Positions 1-6,906 are shown, counted from the stretch's first letter. The stretch: 8,409 bases of DNA from Thermoplasmatota archaeon (GCA_030609445.1 JAUWCF010000029.1:1-8409); one strand, 5' to 3'. Notes: generated by a model not told the origin, from the sequence alone. Numbers and translations are program-made.

Positions 1-445
1 ACACCATCACGAATAACACTGCGAATGAGAACAACCACAGTGGCATTCAATTGTTTCAGGAGTCGTGCAACAACACCGTTGCAAATAACACTGCGGAGGA
101 GAACAACGAGAGTGGCATCGGCATGCAAGATTCAAGTAATAACACCATCAGAGATAACATCGCGAGTTGCAATAACTACAGCGGTATTTTTCTGGCAGAT
201 GGGTCACAGAACAATTTGATTATCAACAACTCCGCATCGAGCAATTCAGAGTTTGGTTTTGATTTAACCGACATCTCTACTGATGACAACCAGATATCTA
301 GCAACACGGCAAACTGGAACAACGTCGGAATTGACTTGAATTATTCTGATGGCAATACAATTGAAGGTAATACAGTGAACGAGAACAGCGAGTGCGGCAT
401 CCGCTTAGATGAGTCACACAGCAACCTAATTTATCACAACAATCT
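1..445 (+). repeat. Tandem beta-helix coil repeats of 69-72 bases
   Basis: The coding repeat is visible in DNA. The motif acacc(a/g) begins at 1, 73 and 142, and the related acaattt begins at 211, giving spacings of 72, 69 and 69 bases, or 24, 23 and 23 residues. Later coils (around 285, 355 and 420) are more diverged. Each unit encodes one turn of the predicted helix. The array continues beyond the left edge of the window. Confidence 0.8.
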
Positions 446-1169
446 GATAAAAAATAACCCTAATGCACATGACAATACCGGCACCAACTCCTGGGACAAT
501 AGCTATCCGAGCGGCGGGAACTACTGGAGCGACTACATTGGAAGTGATTATTACAGTGGAATAAATCAAGACATACCGGGTAGCGATGGAATTGGAGATG
601 TTCCCTATTACATACAGGGTGGCACAGGTGCAAAGGACAAATATCCATTGATGAGTCCATATACTCTAAAACCAATGGTTTCTATCTACACAGACAAATA
701 TGTGTATTCCCCGAGTGATACAATGATTATTACGATTTACTTTGAGAATCCATTAGATAGTAGCGTGGATACATATTTCTTATGGTACTTCAGACTGCCT
801 GACTATGGATATTGGACACCTATAATGACTCTACCATTTTCTTTGCCAGCAGGCTTCGATGAATCCTATGGCATTCCTTTGCATATAGGCAACTGGGGAG
901 CTAACAGCTTTAATGCAACATTTTTTGTGGCATTGCTTAACACCACAACCTACGAGATTATTGACTGGGACACCGCGAATTGGAGATATGTGCCATATTT
1001 GCCGAGCAAAAGCAAAACGAGTCAAGAGGAAATGACGCTATCGGAAATTGCAGAAGAAATAACTGGAGCAATTGAAATGGAGAGATTGCCATCTGAAATG
1101 GTTCAAGCCCAAGGTGAAACAATGCCAGAAGAAATCGCAACGGAAATAATGAAAATCGTTAAGGAGTAG
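1..1169 (+). CDS. Secreted NosD-like right-handed beta-helix protein, 5'-truncated
   Basis: The frame is open from the window edge (first whole codon at 3), so the true start lies upstream; the TTG at 51 falls inside a repeat and is not a start. About 388 residues are visible. Roughly the first 150 form coils of 23-24 residues with Asn ladders of the type NNT(I/V)..N.A..NN..GI.L, which is the pattern of NosD/CASH beta-helix proteins. The signature GGNYWSDY...DGIGDVPYYI...DKYPLM follows and closes the helix in many archaeal surface proteins. From about residue 224 (SIYTDKYVYSPSDTM) comes a beta-sandwich-like domain to about residue 335, then an acidic, probably helical tail. No C-terminal membrane anchor is seen. 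The family name comes from the copper protein NosD, but archaeal members of this kind are mostly uncharacterised surface or secreted proteins; binding to sugars or other surface ligands is inference. A terminator follows directly. Confidence 0.85.
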   Translation, partial: TITNNTANENNHSGIQLFQESCNNTVANNTAEENNESGIGMQDSSNNTIRDNIASCNNYSGIFLADGSQNNLIINNSASSNSEFGFDLTDISTDDNQISSNTANWNNVGIDLNYSDGNTIEGNTVNENSECGIRLDESHSNLIYHNNLIKNNPNAHDNTGTNSWDNSYPSGGNYWSDYIGSDYYSGINQDIPGSDGIGDVPYYIQGGTGAKDKYPLMSPYTLKPMVSIYTDKYVYSPSDTMIITIYFENPLDSSVDTYFLWYFRLPDYGYWTPIMTLPFSLPAGFDESYGIPLHIGNWGANSFNATFFVALLNTTTYEIIDWDTANWRYVPYLPSKSKTSQEEMTLSEIAEEITGAIEMERLPSEMVQAQGETMPEEIATEIMKIVKE

Positions 1170-1202
1170 AGTTACCTGCTTAAAACTCTACTTCTTTTTT
1201 TT
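1161..1202 (+). terminator. Hairpin plus T8 terminator of the beta-helix gene
   Basis: A perfect 9-bp stem pairs 1165-1173 (agtagagtt) with 1184-1192 (aactctact) around a 10-base loop. It extends outward by one G-T and three Watson-Crick pairs to 1161/1196. A run of eight T follows at 1195-1202. The stop codon at 1167-1169 lies inside the left arm, so the hairpin starts within the coding region. On the opposite strand no T-run follows it, so it should act mainly on + strand transcripts. Confidence 0.75.
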
Positions 1203-1229
1203 CTCGGACATTTAGCTTTTATGCGGTTT

Positions 1230-1514
1230 TTATCTTTCTCTTCTATATTTTAATCTCTCCTCAATCACCCTGTCAGAATCTGTCATCGCTCTTTCTGTCT
1301 CCGCATCCCCAAAATGCTTTTTTGCTTCCCGCATCTCCTCCATAAACGCTTCAACTTCACCTGCAGATACCAGCTCATACAACCTGTTTGCAACCGTCAA
1401 AAAGGATTCGTGTATCTCGCCCATCTCGAAATTCGCCTGTATCAGTGCGTATAAATGCGGGTCTTGATGCAGAAGTCTGCCTACAAAATCCATCAATATC
1501 TCGTACATTGGACT
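1230..1514 (-). pseudogene. tyrA: C-terminal fragment of prephenate dehydrogenase (tyrosine synthesis)
   Basis: The final 94 codons of the chimeric frame, with stop TAA at 1230-1232. The motifs SPMYEIL..FVGRLLHQDPHLYALIQ, EIHESFL, a helix ending EAFMEEMREAKKHFGD, and SDRVI match in order the C-terminal dimerisation helices of archaeal prephenate dehydrogenase, which oxidatively decarboxylates prephenate to 4-hydroxyphenylpyruvate in the cytoplasm. The nucleotide-binding Rossmann fold and the catalytic residues are absent, and no trace of them was found upstream in 2391-2839. The fragment cannot be an active enzyme. Base composition is higher in G+C than the transposase part, closer to a resident gene. 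If this was the only copy, the cell would need another route to tyrosine; a second copy elsewhere is equally possible. Confidence 0.72.
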
Positions 1515-2390
1515 CACAGCATTATCAAAACATTCAAGATCTTTCACCTCTGCTTTAACCAATTTCTTATAAATCTTCCTAGACGAAGGGAGACGAGTAA
1601 GAAAATCAATTTCTTCACCACGCAATCCTTTAATGTTATCCTCTGAGAAAAAACCGGCATCAAGAAGAATATAACTATTCGTAACATTACATTGTTTCAA
1701 CTCTTCAATTGTCACATTTAACGATGAAACATCAACAACATTACCTGGTAAATATCTGAAAAACAAAGGTAAATCATTCTTTTTATCAATCACAAAAAGA
1801 AAACGAATCTGCTTATCAATACCGCCATCATTATAACCCCAAGCATTAAAAGGAAAACGAATTTGATTCGGTAATGCAGTTGAATCAATGATCACACCTT
1901 CCTTTGCATCTGTAAACAAAGGAATATACTGCTGGAAAAAATCCCTTAACAAATATTCATCACCAATCCTTATGAAAAAATCACTCACACGCTGAGATGA
2001 AACATTTGCTTTTTCAAATAAAAAACGAGAGAAACTACCATCATACCAAGTTTTCGCATACTGCATAGCAGAAGCATAACAAAGACGATAACAAACCAAA
2101 GACAACAACGTATCTGCATTATCACCAAAAAAATCCTTCAGAAAACGAGACAAACTCTTTTTCTTCATATATTCATGAAGAAGGAATACATCCCCAAAAT
2201 CTAAAATCAATTTCTCAGCGTTTCTACTCTGAACCTTTCTTTTCATCCTAAAAATTCCTTTCTCCTTATCAACAACAACCCCTAAATATTTCTGTTTCTG
2301 ACGAGGTTTTTTCCTATCTGGATCCCAATAGGATGTTACCTCATAAGCATATTCTTGATTCCCAAATTTTTTATATCTTATAAAACTCAT
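1230..2390 (-). pseudogene. Chimeric frame: transposase N-terminus fused to TyrA C-terminus
   Basis: A 386-codon open frame made of two unrelated parts. Residues 1-292 are the N-terminal part of an IS1634/IS4-type DDE transposase. They include an N-terminal region with KYLGVVVDKEKGIF, the first catalytic Asp in VIIDSTALPNQI (D169), the stretch WGYNDGGIDKQIRFLFVIDK, LPGNVVDVSSL, and the second Asp in ILLDAGFFSEDNI (D244). The frame then moves from ...ECFDNAV directly to SPMYEILMDFVGRLLHQDP, which is the C-terminal helical region of prephenate dehydrogenase. The usual transposase continuation, with the catalytic Glu and in a family of roughly 500 residues or more, is missing, so transposition activity is not expected. 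The TyrA part lacks its NAD(P) domain. The start at 2390 is supported by a TATA-like element 26 bases upstream, implying a leaderless transcript. An assembly join at about 1514 is an alternative explanation. The family calls are from recognised motifs, not from a search. Confidence 0.75.
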
Positions 2391-2391
2391 A

Positions 2392-2409
2392 AATGCCTAT
2401 ATAGGCATT
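2392..2409. promoter_or_regulatory. 18-base perfect palindrome at the transposase start
   Basis: AATGCCTATATAGGCATT is an exact inverted repeat with no spacer. It begins one base upstream of the ATG of the chimeric frame (start codon 2388-2390, - strand) and fills the space between that codon and the TATA-like element at 2413-2420. If the transcript is leaderless, the palindrome covers roughly -2 to -19, a position suited to an operator. It could instead be a binding site of the insertion sequence. No protein in the window is an obvious partner. Confidence 0.55.
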
Positions 2410-2412
2410 ATG

Positions 2413-2420
2413 TTTATATT
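2413..2420 (-). promoter_or_regulatory. TATA-like box for the transposase frame
   Basis: Reads AATATAAA on the - strand, centred about 26 bases before the ATG at 2390. This is the usual archaeal TATA-to-start distance for a leaderless message. No Shine-Dalgarno sequence is present before the ATG. Confidence 0.5.
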
Positions 2421-2642
2421 GTTTACGGTTTTTTTAAAAATGATGAATTACTTGGAGAACAGTTGAATTAAAAAGAGTAAGATTTGGTGTTATGTTGCCT
2501 AATTATTATGGGAGTTTCGGATATTACTTGATTGATTTTAAACTATTTTTACCTTATTTGAAATTTTTTTTAAAAAAAAACCTACTTTTTCCCTGTAAAC
2601 ATTAGGGTTTTCGTGCATATCAAACAGGTTTAACACATAACT

Positions 2643-2747
2643 CTACTCGGCTAGGAACATATCTTTCAATTCTTCGATGTTCGGGTTAACAATACCGTTT
2701 TTTTCAATCCTCAACAGCTCCAGCAGTTTTGATATTATAATTGCCTT
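2643..2747 (-). pseudogene. Possible 34-codon C-terminal gene relic, unidentified
   Basis: On the - strand a short open stretch between two stops (TAA 2748-2750, TAG 2643-2645) reads ...SKLLELLRIEKNGIVNPNI then EELKDMFLAE. It has no start codon near its beginning (one internal ATG near the end), yet its Leu/Glu/Lys-rich composition looks like a real protein end and it is less AT-rich than its surroundings. I do not recognise the family. It could be the tail of a gene lost in the same rearrangement that cut tyrA, or chance. Confidence 0.25.
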
Positions 2748-2810
2748 TTAATCACTCTTTATAACGAGCCACTTAAAAAGTTATTACATAAAAAGAACTA
2801 AACTAGACAT

Positions 2811-2850
2811 AAATAAAAAAAATAAAAGAGGGTAGATGCCTATGCATCTA
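2811..2850 (-). terminator. Hairpin plus T-rich terminator of the peptidase gene
   Basis: A perfect 7-bp stem, TAGATGC with GCATCTA (2833-2839 and 2844-2850), closes a 4-base loop that contains most of the stop codon (2840-2842). On the - strand it is followed by CCCTC and then a T-rich tract at 2828-2811 broken only by single A residues. As with the beta-helix gene, the hairpin overlaps the end of the coding region. Confidence 0.65.
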
Positions 2851-5800
2851 CTGGTATTGGTGATGTCCACTCTGGACTGTAGACGATCAAGTTCGGGTCA
2901 CCGTATATGCACTGTATTGTTGAAACTTGCATTGATGAACTTCCATACATTGACATGTCATCGCTGGTTGTGAAATCTCTGAAGTGCAGCCAGACTTGTT
3001 TTGAATATGCTGGACCAATTGGTTCTCCATATATCATTGCATCTTTGAAGAACTCATCATCCTGTAAATCTGCTTCTGGACAATATCCAGATCGTGCATT
3101 TCCATAAAATATGACTGCTCCATGATCAAGGTATACCATTGGTCCATCGGCATCTGCGGTTGTACAAGACATGTAGAAGACTGCATTGCTTCTTAGATTC
3201 TCAAATAATTCGTCGGCATAGTCATAATGGATGAGATCGTAGAGATTTGCAGGTGCAGCATTATACCATACTCGACCATTGTTTCGAGGCACTTTCCAGT
3301 TGTCGTAGCTGTATCCGCGCCATGCATCCCACCAGATTTGGTCAGGATAGTTACAGAAGTCTGTCTGGTAGTATTGTGCTGATGTACCGCTTCCACCAGT
3401 TCCATGACCTGAATAATACATTGCACTTGCACCATCGTTCATACGCTCTAGATGAGCATCCCAGAGACAATGTCCTTCGTATGTTCTTCCATGTGAACCA
3501 AATGATTTTTTAACCTCTCTGCTTGAATATATTGAGTGGGACTTTCCATCATTGGTCTTCCATGATCCGCCATCTGGGAAATTCATTAATTGAGTAGTAG
3601 TGATGTCTCTGTTTGGATTTGCATAGATAAGTGCAGGATATAAGATATTTCTTGCAACCATCGCTGAAGCATACGCCGGGGTTTCACCTACAATATGACC
3701 CGCATATGAATTGTTACCCATCATGACAGAGTGTGCATTAAGATAAATATTCTTTCTTGGTGCAACAAAACAGTATCCTTCTTGTCCTTCAAGATCTAGC
3801 CCAAGGCCTTCTATCCAATCATGAATTCCATTGTGCACTGCTTCGTTCCAGTATCGTTTTGCATCAAGTCCAAATGGTGGAAGATCACCTTCACCGTTCA
3901 TTAGGAACTGAATCATCTGGATGAGGATTTTGAGTTTATTTTGTTCGACGGGTTCTGAAGCGATAGGTAAATGACTCGTTGAACGAGAGCCGTGATAGAA
4001 ATCTCCTGCCCAAAGATCCTGCGTTTCAATTCGATCTGCCATTCCTGCAGGGTTCACCTTTGTTCTGAAAATTCTATCTTGTACCGCATCAGCGATTCGA
4101 AGCACTGGTGATCCGTGATATGCCGCTATCATTGCAGCAGGTGCAAAGTATCCATTTTGCATTGGTTGATTCGTTGCGTCTCCTTTTGAGTATTTAAGAG
4201 ATGTTATAGTAATATAGTTCTCGGAGCTATCATAGGCTTTGATGTAGTCAACGATTTCCTGCATTGTTGTCAGATCAGCTTCAAGGGTTGGTAAATCTCC
4301 TTTGACAGCACTTCCGATTCCGCCTCTTTCGACAAATATTACTTTATCTACTCCAAGTGCATTGAATGCAGCAGTTGTCTCAGATGGTACGCTATCCTCT
4401 GTAACATATAACAATGGAACATGTTCTTGTGATGCGATAACTGCAGCGTTTGCAGCAGATATATCTGCATCAGCTCGGTCTGGATTTGTAATTGTTATCT
4501 CACCAGTAATATCATATTTTATATCTGGGCCTTCTGCATCTCTTGGGACAACAATTGCCGTCCACAGTCCCTTCTCAGGGTAAAGTACTTCAGCTGAAAA
4601 CTCAGTATGTGGCTCGGGATCCCATGTTCTCCACGGACCAAATCCGTGAACTTCTGGATCAAAGTGACAGCCGTTCCAGACATGTATTGGGTTTACCGGT
4701 CCGTTCCATTGAGGAACATCTGGTGCTCTAAGATATCCTTCTGGATCAATAAGGTATACTAAAAGATCAGAAGGCGTATCTGTCTCCACTTTGACATTAA
4801 TGACTGAGTCTGAATCTCTCACACGCATTCTATATCGATGACCTGCATATTTTGTGATTTCAAAGTTCCAATCGCCTGTAATTCTATTTGTTCCTGCAGT
4901 CCAAACACCTGTTCTTGTGACTGGATAATAAATATCGACTTTTGGACCATCTCCGTCATAGGTATAGGGCCACCAATCGCCCATGAAATTCATAAAATGA
5001 GGGACAATTGCATTAAGACTGGGTTCAGCATGACCTGCAGACATACTGACATTAATAGCACACCATTTTGGTTTTAGAAACATTGGATATCCATAGGTGC
5101 CACCGATATCTATTATTTCCTCATCGTCGTTATCTATGATTTCTACTTCAAAGTCTCGCCTAAGTGTTCTTGTTCTACTTATTACAGTTTTGACGTTATC
5201 TTCATATCCACTTCCATCAACTGCGACAACAGCAAGATCTGATGAACCCCAGTTTTCTGTTGCTATCTCAGCTGCTGCTTCAATAGGATTAGAAAGAACA
5301 CCATATTGTACCGCTGTTTTACCATGTGAGGCAAGATAGTCCTCCCAGTCAGCTATTACGTATTGAGTTGTGTCGTCAACAACGCCTCGATCATATTCTG
5401 TTCCATAATAATTGGTTGATGTGTCATCGCCTTCGTAGATGACAGGGGCTAAGTATCGATCGCCACCATCTAGATAGTTACAAGCTGGGATAGAAGCAAG
5501 ATATCCATATTCGTCTTGATTACTTGCGGGGTCATCAGCTATTGTAAATGTTTTTGCAATTGGCGTTATTTGTGGTTGAGGTATTGGATCTGGTGGTGAT
5601 GGAACGCCTGTTTCGATAGCATATTCAAGTTCATATGGACCTGAACCATATGCATAATAGTTCCATTCTGTTGGCTGAGGTATATCAACCCATCCTGGGA
5701 ATATATCTATTTTTATACGCCATTGACCAGTTTCATCTATTGGATAGTATAGTTCATCGTCGTAGTAGTATTTTTCTTCATAAACAAGTTCTTCACTAGG

Positions 5801-6628
5801 ATTGTATAGATGTATATCAAAATCAGCGAGATAAGCGATTGTTCTCATTTTTAGCGTAAAATGAATGCCATCTCCATCTGCTACATCAAACTTATACCAG
5901 TCGTATGCATCATTCATATCAAGATACCCATTATAAGTACCTTGTGTAATAAGAGTAGCATCAGCAAAAGTATCACCCGCATCATCGCCAGTATCTGCAT
6001 CGTTTTGTCCATTTAGATCAACGGTGAATTGATATTGTCCTTCACCTGTACCACTTACATAGGTGATATTTATGTACCATCGACCAGTATAATCTGTAGT
6101 ATAGGTTATTGTTTCTTGGTCGCTGCCAGGATTTGTAGAAATGTCTCTTTGAATTTCATCATCATCCCAAAGACTAAGATCATAATTGTGACCTGAAGGT
6201 GGAGTCATTGTAAGTACGATCTCTTGGCCCTCACAGACAACAATGAAATACCAATCCACAAGATCATTGCTTTCATGGAGTTTTCCTGTTCTTCCTCGCC
6301 CAGGCGAATCATCGACTACTTCACCGGCAAATATTGCAGCTGCTTTGTTAAGATCATCTCTAGCATCTGTCTTGTATCCTCCATCATCATTTGAACCATC
6401 CTTGCTAATTGGTGCGGGATCTGTAATCACATCATAGTTCTGATCTAACATAAATGCTGGTAATTCATCTCCCATTGGAGATGGGCTACGATAGATCAGA
6501 TTACCTTGTTCGGCAATTAAGTTTTTTTCACTAGGTGCCACAAAAGAGCTTGCTGGAGCCAGAAACATTGCCCCCAACAGAACGGCAGTTAACACAACGG
6601 CCTCTATTCTTGTTTTTTTATAATTCAT
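2840..6628 (-). CDS. Secreted multidomain gingipain-like (C25) cysteine peptidase
   Basis: 1262 residues. The signal peptide (K4, K5, R7, hydrophobic 9-24, then APASS) predicts export. Two PPC-like beta-sandwiches follow, at about 85-205 (VDWYFIV...TGRWYINITY) and 210-340 (NDADTGDDAGDTFADA, YDWYKFDV, GQWRIKI). About 360-560 has no clear assignment; 565-712 is a third beta-rich region (DLLVYLIDPEG, GLWTAIVVPRD). Residues 724-780 resemble cell-wall-binding repeat 2. The C-terminal part looks like clan CD: YYSGHGTGG carries candidate catalytic His1075, FYMSCTT carries candidate Cys1155, GAVIFYGNARSG follows, and the end has YGDPNLIVYSP, like the GDP motif of C25 enzymes. It should cut proteins outside the cell. 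There is no C-terminal anchor. The frame can be extended to an ATG at 6715, but that codon lies upstream of the TATA box; ATG 6628 has GGGGGT six bases before it and begins the signal peptide. C25-like peptidases are known from marine-sediment archaea. Specificity is unknown. Confidence 0.8.
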   Translation of the reverse strand: MNYKKTRIEAVVLTAVLLGAMFLAPASSFVAPSEKNLIAEQGNLIYRSPSPMGDELPAFMLDQNYDVITDPAPISKDGSNDDGGYKTDARDDLNKAAAIFAGEVVDDSPGRGRTGKLHESNDLVDWYFIVVCEGQEIVLTMTPPSGHNYDLSLWDDDEIQRDISTNPGSDQETITYTTDYTGRWYINITYVSGTGEGQYQFTVDLNGQNDADTGDDAGDTFADATLITQGTYNGYLDMNDAYDWYKFDVADGDGIHFTLKMRTIAYLADFDIHLYNPSEELVYEEKYYYDDELYYPIDETGQWRIKIDIFPGWVDIPQPTEWNYYAYGSGPYELEYAIETGVPSPPDPIPQPQITPIAKTFTIADDPASNQDEYGYLASIPACNYLDGGDRYLAPVIYEGDDTSTNYYGTEYDRGVVDDTTQYVIADWEDYLASHGKTAVQYGVLSNPIEAAAEIATENWGSSDLAVVAVDGSGYEDNVKTVISRTRTLRRDFEVEIIDNDDEEIIDIGGTYGYPMFLKPKWCAINVSMSAGHAEPSLNAIVPHFMNFMGDWWPYTYDGDGPKVDIYYPVTRTGVWTAGTNRITGDWNFEITKYAGHRYRMRVRDSDSVINVKVETDTPSDLLVYLIDPEGYLRAPDVPQWNGPVNPIHVWNGCHFDPEVHGFGPWRTWDPEPHTEFSAEVLYPEKGLWTAIVVPRDAEGPDIKYDITGEITITNPDRADADISAANAAVIASQEHVPLLYVTEDSVPSETTAAFNALGVDKVIFVERGGIGSAVKGDLPTLEADLTTMQEIVDYIKAYDSSENYITITSLKYSKGDATNQPMQNGYFAPAAMIAAYHGSPVLRIADAVQDRIFRTKVNPAGMADRIETQDLWAGDFYHGSRSTSHLPIASEPVEQNKLKILIQMIQFLMNGEGDLPPFGLDAKRYWNEAVHNGIHDWIEGLGLDLEGQEGYCFVAPRKNIYLNAHSVMMGNNSYAGHIVGETPAYASAMVARNILYPALIYANPNRDITTTQLMNFPDGGSWKTNDGKSHSIYSSREVKKSFGSHGRTYEGHCLWDAHLERMNDGASAMYYSGHGTGGSGTSAQYYQTDFCNYPDQIWWDAWRGYSYDNWKVPRNNGRVWYNAAPANLYDLIHYDYADELFENLRSNAVFYMSCTTADADGPMVYLDHGAVIFYGNARSGYCPEADLQDDEFFKDAMIYGEPIGPAYSKQVWLHFRDFTTSDDMSMYGSSSMQVSTIQCIYGDPNLIVYSPEWTSPIPVDA

Positions 6629-6634
6629 ATTTTT

Positions 6635-6640
6635 ACCCCC
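6635..6640 (-). promoter_or_regulatory. Ribosome binding site that sets the peptidase start
   Basis: GGGGGT on the - strand, six bases before ATG 6628. It is the only good Shine-Dalgarno-like sequence upstream of any candidate start of this gene. It favours 6628 over the ATGs at 6655 and 6715. Confidence 0.7.
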
Positions 6641-6672
6641 GTTTTTATATGTCATTTCAATATATGCTACCT

Positions 6673-6691
6673 TAATATATATATGTTTCGG
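6673..6691 (-). promoter_or_regulatory. BRE/TATA promoter of the peptidase gene
   Basis: On the - strand CCGAAAC (a BRE-like, purine-rich element, about 6691-6685) is followed by ATATATATATTA (6684-6673). The predicted start of transcription is near 6654, giving a leader of about 25 bases that contains the ribosome binding site. The strong match suggests good basal expression. Confidence 0.65.
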
Positions 6692-6898
6692 GTGTTTAAT
6701 ATAATAAGTGACCATTACGATTTGGATGCTTGATATTTTCTTTAGGAGTTATCTGCTATCCTTAGTTTATATGTAGAATATACCACGTGGGTTGTATATA
6801 CAGGCTGCATATGTAAAACAGACATGTTACCATATTTATTCACGCAATATAATAAAACGTTTGTTGTTACAGGAGATAAAAGACATTTTTTCACTACA

Positions 6899-6906
6899 TT
6901 TATAAA
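6899..6906 (+). promoter_or_regulatory. TATA box of the DUF1614 gene, leaderless start
   Basis: TTTATAAA centred about 30 bases before ATG 6932. Transcription would start within a few bases of the ATG. No ribosome binding site precedes the codon, so a leaderless message is the simplest reading. Confidence 0.6.

Larger units (their letters stand above)
1515..2420 (-). mobile_element. Remnant of an IS1634/IS4-type insertion sequence
   Basis: This covers the transposase-like codons and their promoter. The element is cut at the 3' side of its gene, near 1515, where TyrA sequence begins, so the end inverted repeat on that side is gone and no terminal repeat pair or target duplication can be defined. 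The other edge is not visible; 2420 is only the outer end of the TATA-like element, and the true end may lie further out. The transposase part is AT-rich: 33% G+C by hand count over 1741-1860 and 1921-2100, against 46% over 1261-1500 in the fused TyrA part. Confidence 0.65.
2391..2839. other. 449-base AT-rich gap without an intact gene
   Basis: Between the transposase remnant and the end of the gingipain-like gene. It holds the palindrome and TATA box already listed, a T8A9 block at 2564-2580 that could stop transcription from either side, a possible 34-codon relic at 2643-2747 (- strand), and the T-rich part of the peptidase-gene terminator. No RNA gene was recognised. No part of the missing TyrA N-terminus or of a transposase C-terminus was seen on either strand. 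Confidence 0.6.

Noticed and set aside
1..445. CRISPR-like array at the left end because of regular spacing
   Set aside because: The 69-72-base period is coding, diverged and in frame; there are no identical repeats with unique spacers.
2564..2580. T8A9 block as a hairpin terminator or origin element
   Set aside because: A pure T/A run can pair with itself on paper but would form a weak stem with no loop; no gene end or repeat cluster supports a specific role beyond a possible U-tract.
2391..2839. tRNA or small RNA gene in the large gap
   Set aside because: No cloverleaf arms, GTTCRA-like loop or strong structured segment was found by eye.
2393..2843. Shared 8-mer ATGCCTAT in the palindrome (2393-2400) and the peptidase-gene terminator (2836-2843)
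   Set aside because: Similarity stops at eight bases and the second copy lies partly in coding sequence, so it is not evidence of insertion-sequence ends.
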